Assembly: GCA_934796165.1 (NCBI GenBank)
Contig: CAKVOU010000010.1
Location: 22,716 to 86,715 of the forward strand
From: an uncultured Eubacteriales bacterium
GTDB lineage: Bacteria > Bacillota > Clostridia > Oscillospirales > CAG-272
Reading direction: 5' to 3'
Length of the DNA: 64,000 nt
Program-made: the position numbers and the translations under genes
Notes under the pieces: generated by a model
Seen by the model: the letters and a program-made list of their open reading frames with translations, nothing else
Told to the model about the DNA's origin: nothing
Database searches by the model: none
Shown: positions 25,240 through 34,521 of the stretch, in pieces
Layout: the number at the start of each line of letters is the position of its first letter
Numbering within the stretch: position 1 is the stretch's first letter

Positions 25240-25262
25240 GATTTTCCTGCAAATCCGCAGGA
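25240..25262 (-). terminator. probable terminator after the HAD phosphatase gene
   Basis: TCCTGC (25245-25250) pairs with GCAGGA (25257-25262), with a short T-rich stretch on either side. The stem is only 6 bp. Confidence 0.45.
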
Positions 25263-25281
25263 TTTTTCAAAAGGCTCCGGT

Positions 25282-25923
25282 TCAGGTCGCGGCGACAAAC
25301 GGAACAAGCTCCCGAATACTGTCGAGTACCGGCTTGCCGGTGGCAAGGAGACGTTGCCTTGACTGATGTCCCGCAGCAATCAGCACACAGTCCGCGCCCA
25401 TTGCATCGGCAGTCTCCGCGTCGTGTTCGGTATCTCCGATAAAAAGCGCCCGACGGTCGGGATTCTTTTCCCGCCACATCCGTCCGAGCCCGGTCTTGCT
25501 GTACGCGTAAATGTCGCCGCGTCCCAGTATTTCGTCAAAGTATCCGCCAATGCCGAGCGCCTCCACCTGGCTCTCCAGCATCAGAAGCTCGGTTGCCGAA
25601 AGCAAAGTCTGCCGGAGCCCCATGGAACGGAACGCACCAAGCGCATCCCCGGCACCGGGATACAGCCCGGAATTTTTGCTGTTTACAAGATACAGGTCCA
25701 TCCATTCGTGAGCAATCTTCGGGAACGGCTCTGCGTCCAGATCAAATCCCGCGCGGCGGTAATAGGTCTCGATCGGAAAGCCGAACACCTCGCAGTAACG
25801 TTCCCGGGAGCCAAGGGGCTGCTTCCCATAGCGTACAAGCAGACAGTCAATGCTGTCAAGGCACGCCTGTATGTCATCGTACAGAGTGCCGTTGAAATCC
25901 CAGATCAGATCGGTATAGGTCAT
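25282..25923 (-). CDS. HAD-family phosphatase (phosphoglycolate-phosphatase-like)
   Basis: The 213-residue protein has the HAD motifs in order: DFNGT at 9-13, LLSAT (motif II), a Lys in YSKTGLGRM, and FIGDTEHDAETA (motif IV). In motif I the second acid, usually Asp, is Asn. The cap region (about 20-80) is of the alpha-helical PGP type. GAGGAG precedes the ATG. The physiological substrate is unknown. Confidence 0.85.
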   Translation of the reverse strand: MTYTDLIWDFNGTLYDDIQACLDSIDCLLVRYGKQPLGSRERYCEVFGFPIETYYRRAGFDLDAEPFPKIAHEWMDLYLVNSKNSGLYPGAGDALGAFRSMGLRQTLLSATELLMLESQVEALGIGGYFDEILGRGDIYAYSKTGLGRMWREKNPDRRALFIGDTEHDAETADAMGADCVLIAAGHQSRQRLLATGKPVLDSIRELVPFVAAT

Positions 25924-26058
25924 ATTTCTCCTCGCAGTTTTCCGAAGTCGCGGTCGGTATCGTTTTTGAAAAGCTTTCTCTGATCAGGGGCTATGCCATA
26001 TTACAACGCCTTCCGGAGCGCGGCGAAGCCGCCATTCATAGCCTCTGACACAAAAACG

Positions 26059-26087
26059 GAAAAAGCCGGAATGCTTCCATTCCGGCT
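26059..26087 (-). terminator. intrinsic terminator of the solute-binding lipoprotein gene
   Basis: A perfect 10-bp stem (26064-26073 with 26078-26087) is followed on the minus strand by TTTTT. Confidence 0.88.
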
Positions 26088-26101
26088 GATCCGTCATTCC
26101 G

Positions 26102-28375
26102 TTACGGAATGTAGTGATTGTTTTTTGCCCATTCGTAGTAGATTTTGTACGGAGCGCTGAGCCCGTTATCATCATCGCCTGGCTTGTATTCAAGGTCGGT
26201 CGCCTTGCTCATCATCGTGTTGGTCAGCGTCTGATAAGCAGACCGGCAGGAGGAGATCAGCGCATCCACCTCGTCAAGCGTACCGCACGCCATGAAGGAC
26301 TCCCAGACCTCTGCGGAAAGCCGGTACATCTCCCGTACAAGCGACATATCCATCGTTGCCTTGAAATAATTGAGCGTAGGATCAAAAGTCTCGGGGCAGG
26401 GCTGGTAATTGCCCGCCGCATCCTTGGTCATATACATCTCGCGGGTCTTTGTCCAGCTGTAATAGGTCTGGTCCTCATCGAAATCCCCGCTTGCCGGAAC
26501 ATACGCCATGGCGTCAGAATCATACACATAGTACTTCGACGGATCCCAGTTTCCTTTCTTGACCGCATCGTCATCGGCAGACAAAGGAACTTCCGTCATA
26601 AAGTATTCGTCAACCGGGGTCAGCTCGCACTGATCCACATAGTAATTGACCGACGGATCATAGACCGACGTTGCAGAACGGCGGTTTCCGTTTTTGTCAA
26701 GGTAAACATACTTGCGGTAAACAGCCTCCCAGCTGTAATACATCTCCGAGCTGTCATAGGTTCCGGATGCAGGCTCGTACTCGCCGTTCCCGTCCGTTCC
26801 CTCGCGGAAGGTGTAGTACTTCGTATGTGCCTCGTCCCAGTTTTTCACGTCCTCTTCGGAAACCAGGGCATATTCCATAAAGGAGGAATCCTTGTTTGCC
26901 AGTCTGTCGCCGGAATAGAAGGAGAACTGATACAGCGGATGCACCAGCGTCTGACGGTTCTGCGCCAGAGCAGACTCATACCAGGTAAGGTCGGTTCCCT
27001 CATACGCATAGGCGATCATGACGTTGCCGGTCTTTTCAAGATCCATGCTGTAACTGTCGTTCAGCATATGTACCTGGTTCTGTTCCGTCAGAGTGTAGTT
27101 GACATCCGGAATACCATACTGCAAAAGGTTCCGGACCTCGGGATTGGTATTCAGTTCATTGAGCACGATCATGCTCTTTTTGTCGGAAACGGAGTACCGG
27201 CAAATGCCGAACAGGTTGCTGTACAGATCCTCTTCGGTCAGCGTCGGATACCCGACTGCGACTGCATAATACTTCACGGACGTATCGTCCTTAAGCTCCC
27301 GGTAAAGAGCTTCCGGATCGGTATTCTTATTGACAAGCACCGCGCCGTACTGATTCAGGGTCGATGCATTGCCGGAGACAAACGAGACCGCCGCGCGATC
27401 GCCGTCCGCCACATTGCCGTAGCAATTGTCGAATTTATACTCCATCAGGGTCCGGAAGTTATTCGTGAACGTTTCGTTTTCAAACAGGTTCTGGAACGAC
27501 ATCACCGTTTCGCCGCGGTTGAGCAGGCTGTAATCGGTGTAGGTGTAACCGACCAGGCTGAAATCGGAGGTGATCTCCAGATTATCGGGGTTTACCGACC
27601 AGAAAAACGCAAGCTGGCTCTTGAGCTCCTCAAAATCCGCATCGATCGGAAGGATTCCCTCGTGCTGACGGACACGGTACACAAACGGTTCGATGTCAAA
27701 TACCGTCCGGATCTCATTGAGGGGTGTCAATTGATAATACTTGTCGTACAGCTCCCGGTCGATCAGCATGTACTTATATTTTCCGGAAACGTTATAATTC
27801 GGGATTGCATAGGTCGTACCGTTCAGCTTGACGCCATCCAGGAAGGAAGCGGAGATGTACTTGGTCATCTTCATGCCCTGGTCATCCAGCATACCGTCCA
27901 GACTGGTCAGGTAAGGACTGTACGAAACATACCGGTCATAGCCGGCAAAATAGACAAGATCCACCTGATAAGGAAGCGGGTCGGGGTATTTGATCTCGGT
28001 AAAGCCGTAATCGTTGATCACGGTTTCGTTTTCCTTGTCGCTGTCGGAACCGCCCTCGGTGCCGTTGCTTGCCTGATACCGGAACGCCTCCTCCAGCTTC
28101 TGGTAGTACTCATCCTCGGTATAACACTTGAGAAGCAGCCGGATCTTGAACTTTTCCTGCGTGATACGGTTGATCGCCGCCTGTACCTTCTCGATAGCCT
28201 CGGGAGTTGTTGTTTCATTGGTAACCAGCCACATCACAAGCGTCACTGCACTTTCGGATGCCTTATCGCTGATATTATCCTTGATATCGCCGCTCTGGCC
28301 AGAGCAACCGAACAATGCTCCGCAAGACAAGAGCATTACCGCTGCAAGCAGTATACATACAAGTCTTTTTTTCAT
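26102..28375 (-). CDS. extracellular solute-binding lipoprotein with duplicated Tyr-rich module
   Basis: The 757-residue protein has a lipoprotein signal peptide, MKKRLVCILLAAVMLL..., with lipobox LFGC. The N-terminal 500 residues resemble cluster-D extracellular binding proteins of carbohydrate ABC importers: VTLVMWLVTNETTTPEAIEKV at the start, then a YAIPNYN hinge region. Residues about 518-579 and 613-674 are two copies of a module with Y-x-PASG-x-[YF]D...YYSW...[YF]DP-x-x-NY[YF]. This length and insertion are unusual for the family. No permease or ATPase gene is nearby. GGGAGG and a promoter precede it, and it is transcribed alone. Confidence 0.85.
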   Translation of the reverse strand: MKKRLVCILLAAVMLLSCGALFGCSGQSGDIKDNISDKASESAVTLVMWLVTNETTTPEAIEKVQAAINRITQEKFKIRLLLKCYTEDEYYQKLEEAFRYQASNGTEGGSDSDKENETVINDYGFTEIKYPDPLPYQVDLVYFAGYDRYVSYSPYLTSLDGMLDDQGMKMTKYISASFLDGVKLNGTTYAIPNYNVSGKYKYMLIDRELYDKYYQLTPLNEIRTVFDIEPFVYRVRQHEGILPIDADFEELKSQLAFFWSVNPDNLEITSDFSLVGYTYTDYSLLNRGETVMSFQNLFENETFTNNFRTLMEYKFDNCYGNVADGDRAAVSFVSGNASTLNQYGAVLVNKNTDPEALYRELKDDTSVKYYAVAVGYPTLTEEDLYSNLFGICRYSVSDKKSMIVLNELNTNPEVRNLLQYGIPDVNYTLTEQNQVHMLNDSYSMDLEKTGNVMIAYAYEGTDLTWYESALAQNRQTLVHPLYQFSFYSGDRLANKDSSFMEYALVSEEDVKNWDEAHTKYYTFREGTDGNGEYEPASGTYDSSEMYYSWEAVYRKYVYLDKNGNRRSATSVYDPSVNYYVDQCELTPVDEYFMTEVPLSADDDAVKKGNWDPSKYYVYDSDAMAYVPASGDFDEDQTYYSWTKTREMYMTKDAAGNYQPCPETFDPTLNYFKATMDMSLVREMYRLSAEVWESFMACGTLDEVDALISSCRSAYQTLTNTMMSKATDLEYKPGDDDNGLSAPYKIYYEWAKNNHYIP

Positions 28376-28435
28376 GGTTACACGGTCCTCCCGTTCCCGT
28401 CCGTACATATGGACAGAAGTATAAATCTGTATTGT

Positions 28436-28464
28436 ATTTTACAACTTTTTTCCCGCCCTGTCAA
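28436..28464 (-). promoter_or_regulatory. sigma-A promoter of the solute-binding lipoprotein gene
   Basis: TTGACA (28459-28464) and TAAAAT (28436-28441) on the minus strand are 17 bp apart. Confidence 0.82.
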
Positions 28465-28621
28465 GACGCTTTTTCTCTCTGTCGGAGCCGGTCGGAAAGC
28501 CGGAAAAAAGTTGGTCACCCCGAGTTCACAATTAAACGTCATATTGCCCAAACGGGCAAAACCGTTTTTTGTGAATGTCACAAAAACAGGTCGTACTCTG
28601 TCATATAATTTTTACAAATGA

Positions 28622-29950
28622 TCAGTCCAGGAAACCGCGCAGATGGCGTGCACGGCTCGGGTGACGCAGCTTGCGGAGCGCCTTTGCCTCGATCTGGCGG
28701 ATACGCTCTCTCGTGATATTGAATTCCTTGCCGACCTCCTCCAACGTGCGGGATCTGCCGTCGTAGAGTCCGAAACGCAGCTTGATGACGTGCTCCTCAC
28801 GCGGCGTCAGAGTGTGCAGCTCACGCTCGATGACCTCCCGGAGAATGGTTGCCGACGCGGCATCCGCGGGAGCGGGTGTATCCTCATCGGGGATGAAGTC
28901 GCCGAGGTGGCTGTCCTCCTCCTCGCCGATCGGAGTTTCCAGAGACACGGGGTCCTGCGCGATCTTGAGGATCTCGCGGATCTTGTCCGCTCCCATGCCC
29001 ATCTTCTCTCCGATTTCCTCCGGAGTAGGCTCACGTCCGAGCTCCTGGAGCATCTGGCGGGAATAACGGGATACCTTATGAATGGTTTCCACCATGTGTA
29101 CGGGGATCCGGATGGTTCTCGCCTGATCCGCGATTGCTCTTGTGATTGCCTGGCGGATCCACCATGTGGCATAGGTGGAGAATTTGTAGCCCTTGGTATA
29201 ATCGAATTTATCGACCGCCTTCATCAGACCGAGGTTACCCTCCTGAATGAGGTCGAGGAAGAACATCCCGCGTCCGACGTACCGCTTGGCGATACTGACC
29301 ACAAGACGGAGGTTGGCTTCGACCAGCTTGTTCTTGGCACTTTCGTCGCCATCTATCATGCGCTTGGCAAGCTCCAGCTCCTCTTCACCCTTGAGCAGCG
29401 GCACTCTGCCGATTTCCTTGAGGTACAGACGCACCGGGTCGTCAATGGAAAGCCCTTCCTGCTCCAGGATGCGTTCCATGTTTTCGCCGCCGCCGAAATT
29501 CTCGACCTCAGACTCGATCTCATTCATTTCCGCATTGGAGATCGCGTTGTCGGTCACGACGATGCCGTTATCCTCCAGCCGCTCGTACAATTTGTCGATG
29601 CTGTCCACGTCGTAATCCATCTCCTGGATGGCTTCGTCCAGATCGTCAGGAGAGAGATTACCCTTCTTGCCCTTTTCAATCAGCGACTCCACGTCGACCT
29701 TTTTCTCTTCCTTTTCCGCGGAAACGCCCTCTCCGGAGACATCTTCTTCGGGAATGTCTTCTCCGACATTTTCCTCACGGTCTTCTCTTACATCCGGATC
29801 GGTATCCGGCTCTCTGTTGCTCTCTCCGTCCTGCCCGTCTCCGGCAAGCGCGCGGTTTCCGGCGGCGATCTCCGCCTCTTCGTTTTCCTCGCGGACGACG
29901 CTCTCGTCGCGATCTTCCTCGGTCAGCATATCCTGCTTTTTCACACTCAT
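28622..29950 (-). CDS. rpoD: RNA polymerase primary sigma factor
   Basis: The 442-residue protein has sigma-70 regions 1.2 to 4.2. DPVRLYLKEIGRVPLL is region 1.2. NLRLVVSIAKRYVGRGMFFLDLIQEGNLGLMKAVDKFDY and YKFSTYATWWIRQAITRAI (given in parts) are regions 2.1-2.4. The C-terminal helix-turn-helix contains LEEVGKEFNITRERIRQIEAKALRKLRHPSR. The first 100 residues are strongly acidic. It follows dnaG by about 30 bases, the standard Firmicutes macromolecular-synthesis order. The many consensus promoters in this window fit a housekeeping sigma of this type. Confidence 0.96.
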   Translation of the reverse strand: MSVKKQDMLTEEDRDESVVREENEEAEIAAGNRALAGDGQDGESNREPDTDPDVREDREENVGEDIPEEDVSGEGVSAEKEEKKVDVESLIEKGKKGNLSPDDLDEAIQEMDYDVDSIDKLYERLEDNGIVVTDNAISNAEMNEIESEVENFGGGENMERILEQEGLSIDDPVRLYLKEIGRVPLLKGEEELELAKRMIDGDESAKNKLVEANLRLVVSIAKRYVGRGMFFLDLIQEGNLGLMKAVDKFDYTKGYKFSTYATWWIRQAITRAIADQARTIRIPVHMVETIHKVSRYSRQMLQELGREPTPEEIGEKMGMGADKIREILKIAQDPVSLETPIGEEEDSHLGDFIPDEDTPAPADAASATILREVIERELHTLTPREEHVIKLRFGLYDGRSRTLEEVGKEFNITRERIRQIEAKALRKLRHPSRARHLRGFLD

Positions 29951-29980
29951 TGGTTTTCCCTTTCCGTTTATGTAGGTTGT

Positions 29981-31759
29981 TCAGTCTGAATTCTGTTTTT
30001 TTGATTTTTCCCTGAGACGCGCGATTGCGGACGCAAGGTCGCCGCCCTCGGCTTCCTCACGCTTCTGCCGCTCGCCCTTGAGAAGCGCGACCGCCGCGTC
30101 AAATACCTCTCTCCCGTTTTCCGAAAGTGCGGCGCGGCTGCGGATCATTCGCTGGATGCGCCCCATTTCATCCGCGGTGAAGGATTCTCCGAGCATCGCG
30201 TCGGAATACCCTCCCTCGCTCCGGCAAAGCTCCGTAATCCGGGCAAAGACGCGCTTTCCGAGGGAGGTAAAAAAATCTTCCTCGCCAAGCGGGCACTTGC
30301 CCGACACCACGCTCTCCCGGTACTCCGGATACAGAAGCAGAAGTCCGAGCACCGCTTCCTCCGCGGAGGCGGCGCGCAGATTCTTTGCCGCATCCGGGTT
30401 GACCCGGTCGCCGATGTTGAGGGCAGATATCTGCAGATTTCTGCTTTCCTTTTCCCGGAATTCCTTATATCTTGTCTTGACATTCCGGTCAACGCTCGCT
30501 TTGAGCACGTCGGAAGTCAAACCAAGTTTTTCCGCGACCTGTCCGATATATACCTCACGCTGTACGGGAGACGAGAAATTCGCGATATACCGGCAAAGCT
30601 CGTTTGCCGCGCGGATCTTGCTCTCCGGTACGGAGATATCATAGGTTTCAAGGACGGTATCGAGGCGATATTCAAACTCGGTGCGGCTTCCCTCCAGCAT
30701 CTGCCGGAATTTGTCCGCGCCGAATTTCTTGATGAATTCGTCGGGGTCCTTGGCACCCTGTAATTTGAGCACGCGCACCGCAACGCCGACTTCGTCAAGG
30801 AGACGCAGGGCGCGGTTTGCCGCAGTCTGCCCCGGCGCGTCGCTGTCGTAAGTAATGATAACTTTTTTGGTATTCTTGGCAAACAGTCTTGCCTGCTCCT
30901 CGGTGATTGCGGTACCGAGCGTTGCCACTGCATTTTCAAAGCCGGCGGCGTGCAGGGCAATCACGTCCATGTACCCCTCGCAGAGGATCATGGAATCGGA
31001 GCAGTGCTTGCGTGCAAAGTTGAACGCAAACAGGTTGCGGCTCTTCTTGAACACCGGAGTATCCGAGGAGTTCAGATACTTGGGCTTGGAATCATCCATC
31101 ACGCGTCCGCCGAAGGCGATGACATTTCCGGACACGTCGATGATCGGGAAGATCACGCGGTTGCGGAAGTAATCGAACGGCTTTCCCGTTTTCCTGCTTT
31201 TGCCGCAGAGAAACCCGGTAATCAGTTCCTCGTCCGTGAAGCCCCTGTTCCCGAGGTACTGCCGGAGCATACCGAAATCGTTGGGCGCATAGCCGAGTCC
31301 GAAGTGATTGACGGTCGCCATAGAGAGTTTTCTCTCCTCACGGAGGTATTTCAGTCCCTCCGCGCCGATCGCGGGATCGAGCAGGCAGGCATGAAAGAAC
31401 TTCGCCGCCTCGCGGTTCATTTCAAAGAATCGCTTGCGCTCAATTCCCGCGCCGCCCCGCCCGCTGCCGTCCTCCGGAATGCGGACACCGACGCGGTTCG
31501 CAAGAAATTCGACGGCATCGGGGTAATCGAGGTTTTCCGCCTTCATGATGAAGGTGATGACATCGCCGCCTGCGCCGCAGCCGAAGCAATAAAAGCTTCT
31601 CGTTGCCGGGAACACGGTAAACGACGGCGATTTCTCGCTGTGAAACGGGCAAAGCCCGTTCATGTTTGATCCGGCGCGCTTGAGGCGCACATAGGAGCCG
31701 ATGACCTCTTCAATATCGCTCCGGTCGCGGATCTCTTCAATAATCTCTCTCGGGATCAA
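29981..31759 (-). CDS. dnaG: DNA primase
   Basis: DnaG makes the RNA primers for Okazaki fragments. The 592 residues show the CHC2 zinc finger (CPFHSEKSPSF then YCFGCGAGGD), the catalytic core ending in the Toprim fold (EGYMDVIALHAAG near 261, later YDSDAPGQ), and a C-terminal helicase-binding region. The start overlaps the dgt stop by four bases (ATGA). Confidence 0.96.
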   Translation of the reverse strand: MIPREIIEEIRDRSDIEEVIGSYVRLKRAGSNMNGLCPFHSEKSPSFTVFPATRSFYCFGCGAGGDVITFIMKAENLDYPDAVEFLANRVGVRIPEDGSGRGGAGIERKRFFEMNREAAKFFHACLLDPAIGAEGLKYLREERKLSMATVNHFGLGYAPNDFGMLRQYLGNRGFTDEELITGFLCGKSRKTGKPFDYFRNRVIFPIIDVSGNVIAFGGRVMDDSKPKYLNSSDTPVFKKSRNLFAFNFARKHCSDSMILCEGYMDVIALHAAGFENAVATLGTAITEEQARLFAKNTKKVIITYDSDAPGQTAANRALRLLDEVGVAVRVLKLQGAKDPDEFIKKFGADKFRQMLEGSRTEFEYRLDTVLETYDISVPESKIRAANELCRYIANFSSPVQREVYIGQVAEKLGLTSDVLKASVDRNVKTRYKEFREKESRNLQISALNIGDRVNPDAAKNLRAASAEEAVLGLLLLYPEYRESVVSGKCPLGEEDFFTSLGKRVFARITELCRSEGGYSDAMLGESFTADEMGRIQRMIRSRAALSENGREVFDAAVALLKGERQKREEAEGGDLASAIARLREKSKKQNSD

Positions 31760-32766
31760 TTCCGGTCCCTCCAGATCTTGGGAATGAACAGCTCATTGAA
31801 GGTTGCGATGGCGTACCGGTCGGTCATGCCCGACACGAAATCGCACACACAGCGTTCCACCGGTTCCCATTCCAGCTCCCGCCGGTAGATCCCTTCCATT
31901 TCTTCGGGATGCGCGACGTAATATTCAAACAGTCTGCCGAGCAGAGCCTTTGCCTTGACATCCTCGGACTTTGCCGCGGAGTCGTGATACACTCTCCGGA
32001 ACAGGAACTCGCGGAGCTTGTCCGTCGCGTCCTGCACCGCCGGGGTCATGGCAATCTGCGGCTGATTGGTGCTCGCTTCAATGACAGAGGTCACCATGGT
32101 ATTGATGCGCTCGCTGTGCCCGTTTCCGAGCACGTCGCGCAGTTCCTTCGGGATGTCCTCCACCGTTAAAATCCCCGCGCGGCAGGCGTCGTCGATGTCG
32201 TGGTTGATGTACGCAATGCGATCGGCAAATTTGACGATCACGCCCTCGAGGGTGGATGCCATATGTGCCCCCTGGTGGTTGAGAATGCCGTCCCGCACCT
32301 CCCACGTCAGGTTGAGCCCCTCGCCGTCCTTCTCCAGCTTTTCCACCACGCGCAGGCTCTGCTTGTAGTGGGTGAAATCCGGCGAATAGAGGTGCTGCAT
32401 GGCTTCCTCGCCCGCGTGCCCGAACGGGGTATGCCCGAGGTCATGCCCGAGCGCCGCCGCCTCGGTGAGGTCTTCGTTGAGCCGGAGCGCGCGCGCGATG
32501 ATCCGCGCGATCTGCGTGACCTCCAGTGTGTGCGTCAGCCGGGTACGATAGTGATCCCCTGCGGGTGCCAGAAACACCTGGGTCTTGTTCATCAGCCGGC
32601 GGAAGGACGAGGAGTGGATGATGCGGTCGCGGTCGCGCTGAAACTCCGTCCGGTTGGTACAGGGAACATATGGCTTGTCCCTGCCCCGCGTGTTGCAGGT
32701 CAGGAACGCATAGGGGGAAAGATACTCTTTTTCTCTTTCCAGAAACACGTCACAGATATTTCCCAT
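31756..32766 (-). CDS. dgt: dGTP triphosphohydrolase-like HD protein
   Basis: The 336-residue protein has the dNTPase HD motifs: SSFRRLMNKTQVF, the H in YRTRLTHTLEV, GHDLGHTPFGHAGE near 105 and DRIAYINHDIDDA. It hydrolyses dNTPs to deoxynucleosides and triphosphate and is in the usual position before dnaG. GGAGGTG lies 12 bases before the ATG. No clear promoter is seen upstream; A/T-rich sequence with TATAAG is present. Confidence 0.92.
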   Translation of the reverse strand: MGNICDVFLEREKEYLSPYAFLTCNTRGRDKPYVPCTNRTEFQRDRDRIIHSSSFRRLMNKTQVFLAPAGDHYRTRLTHTLEVTQIARIIARALRLNEDLTEAAALGHDLGHTPFGHAGEEAMQHLYSPDFTHYKQSLRVVEKLEKDGEGLNLTWEVRDGILNHQGAHMASTLEGVIVKFADRIAYINHDIDDACRAGILTVEDIPKELRDVLGNGHSERINTMVTSVIEASTNQPQIAMTPAVQDATDKLREFLFRRVYHDSAAKSEDVKAKALLGRLFEYYVAHPEEMEGIYRRELEWEPVERCVCDFVSGMTDRYAIATFNELFIPKIWRDRN

Positions 32767-33161
32767 AGCAATCCGTCACCTCCGATCAGAAAATCCTTTA
32801 CACTTATAAGATACGCAAAAAAATCGCAAAATCCTTTTTTTCTGCGAAAAAAACCTTACTTTTTTCGATGAATCATCAAAAATCCGAAAAAATGAAGCAA
32901 AAAACCGGGGCTTACACCCCGATGTGCCGACCTTACCGCCGTCGGGTCCGATCATAAACAGACTCCGTTGCGTCGCACAGCAGTCTGCAAACCCGGTTCG
33001 GGCAAAGTTCCGGGCAGGTACTTTTCTCCTAAAGCGGACTTCTCATAAAAAACACCGGCAGAAGCTGTCGGTGTCTTATGTCGTTCTCCTCCGGATACCC
33101 GGGAGCTGTGCAGGTGCGGTTGCCTCTCCCCCCGAAAACACTCTGCCGCGAGGATCTGCGT
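32767..33161. other. intergenic stretch, no gene recognised
   Basis: It holds the dgt leader, a short hairpin (CGGGG with CCCCG around 32906-32921) and the NUDIX terminator. The rest shows nothing coding. Confidence 0.5.
33046..33074 (-). terminator. intrinsic terminator after the NUDIX gene
   Basis: A 10-bp stem with one G-U pair (33052-33061 with 33065-33074) is followed on the minus strand by a T6 tract. Confidence 0.78.
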
Positions 33162-33635
33162 TCACCCGCGCTCGGTGCGCAGAGTCAGCGTATCCGGCAG
33201 TCGGGAAAGTTCATTCTGTAAGAACGTCGGATAAAAATATTCTTCGCCGAGGCGGTCGGATGCCAACCAGCGGAACGTGTGAATCCGATTCCCCTCCCGA
33301 CCGGTAAACTCCCCCTCCGGGAAGTCTGTTTCACAAAAATCAATCAGGAAATACAGACATAATTCATGATACGGCACACCGTTCGTGTCGTCCGTAAAAA
33401 AAGACTGCACGAGAAAGACCGGGTGAATAATCCGGAAGGTTTTGCCGCCAAGCTCCTCGGACAGCTCGCGCAGTATTGCGTCCTCCGCCGCCTCGCCCAT
33501 ATGCACCCTGCCGCCCGGCAGGTAAAAGTACGGCGAACGGTCGTCTTTCATCGCAAGAATCCGGTTTTCCCGGAGCATCAGCGCCGCCACACGGTAATTG
33601 AATTTCCCCGTGTCGGTCGGAAAAGTCAGGTCCAT
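33162..33635 (-). CDS. NUDIX hydrolase
   Basis: The 157-residue protein carries a full Nudix box at 41-63 (GGRVHMGE...REL-SEELG), binding Mg2+ for pyrophosphate hydrolysis of nucleoside-diphosphate derivatives. ATG at 33635 follows GGAGG. The substrate cannot be inferred. It may be the last gene of a hflX-yigZ-NUDIX transcript: spacing is about 100 bases and no terminator is seen in between. Confidence 0.9.
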   Translation of the reverse strand: MDLTFPTDTGKFNYRVAALMLRENRILAMKDDRSPYFYLPGGRVHMGEAAEDAILRELSEELGGKTFRIIHPVFLVQSFFTDDTNGVPYHELCLYFLIDFCETDFPEGEFTGREGNRIHTFRWLASDRLGEEYFYPTFLQNELSRLPDTLTLRTERG

Positions 33636-33765
33636 TCCCGCCTCCGTTCTCCGCACATCCCGTGCGGGTTTGTATCATTTCGGGTTCGGTTGCGGTTGTC
33701 GTGCCGTCGAATCCGTTTCTCCCCGCGTTCCGTGCGGGTTTGTGTGTCATTTCCCGCCGGAGGGT

Positions 33766-34404
33766 TCATCTGTAATCGTACCGCTCGCCGGTCACATCCG
33801 GCTCGTCCCGCCCGCCGCTCATCTCGCGGATTCTGTCCCGGAGCGCGGGGAAAACCGTGTCCCGGACGGCAAACGAGAGCGTCACGCGGTCGAAAAAATC
33901 CGTTCCGTCAAAGACGGCACCGAACTTCGGAAGCTCTGCCTGATAACGCCCGTAATCCGAATAGGAGCAGGTGAGCGTCAGGGTCGTGTACTTTTGGTAG
34001 GTCACGATCCCCGCCGCTTCCATAGCAAGCTTTGCCGTGTGCGAATACGCACGGACCAGTCCCCCTGCGCCGAGCAGGGTGCCGCCGAAATACCGGGTCA
34101 CCACGATCACCGCATCATTGACCCCCGATTTGCGGATTACGTCGAGCACCGGCATTCCCGAGGTCCCCTGCGGTTCCCCGTCGTCCGAGTAGCGCGCATA
34201 GATTCCATCCTTGATATAATAAGCGGACACGTTGTGCGTTGCGTCGGCGTACTGCTTTTTTATACGGCGGATGAATTCGTTTGCCTCGTCCTCGGTGCGC
34301 GCGGGGGACGCGTGCCCGATGAACAGGGAACGTTTTTCTTCATATTCCGCGTCTGCGGCACTGCCGAGCGTGGTATAGGTTTCCGGTTTCTTTTCGTCCG
34401 CCAT
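33766..34404 (-). CDS. yigZ: YigZ/IMPACT-family protein
   Basis: The 212-residue product has the UPF0029 N-terminal domain: EEKRSLFIGHASPARTEDEA, then the signature SDDGEPQGTSGMPVLD, then VVTRYFGGTLLGAGGLVRAY. A C-terminal DUF1949 domain of about 60 residues follows. IMPACT proteins are linked to translation control in eukaryotes; the bacterial role is unclear. AAAGGAG precedes the ATG. Confidence 0.92.
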   Translation of the reverse strand: MADEKKPETYTTLGSAADAEYEEKRSLFIGHASPARTEDEANEFIRRIKKQYADATHNVSAYYIKDGIYARYSDDGEPQGTSGMPVLDVIRKSGVNDAVIVVTRYFGGTLLGAGGLVRAYSHTAKLAMEAAGIVTYQKYTTLTLTCSYSDYGRYQAELPKFGAVFDGTDFFDRVTLSFAVRDTVFPALRDRIREMSGGRDEPDVTGERYDYR

Positions 34405-34521
34405 CCTGTTTCTCCTTTCGGGCATGGGGAAAATTCCGGCTCGGGAGGGAGCCGGGCAAGGTCAGAGGAATCCGGTTCGGGTCGGAGAACCCCCGGCTGC
34501 ATCCGGTCGGATCGGGGAAAC

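Noticed and set aside
26114..28621. An 835-codon plus-strand frame opposite the lipoprotein gene, and similar ones opposite the second pilin-like gene and folD-lgt
   Set aside because: The minus-strand products have signal peptides, motifs, ribosome sites and promoters; the antisense frames have none.
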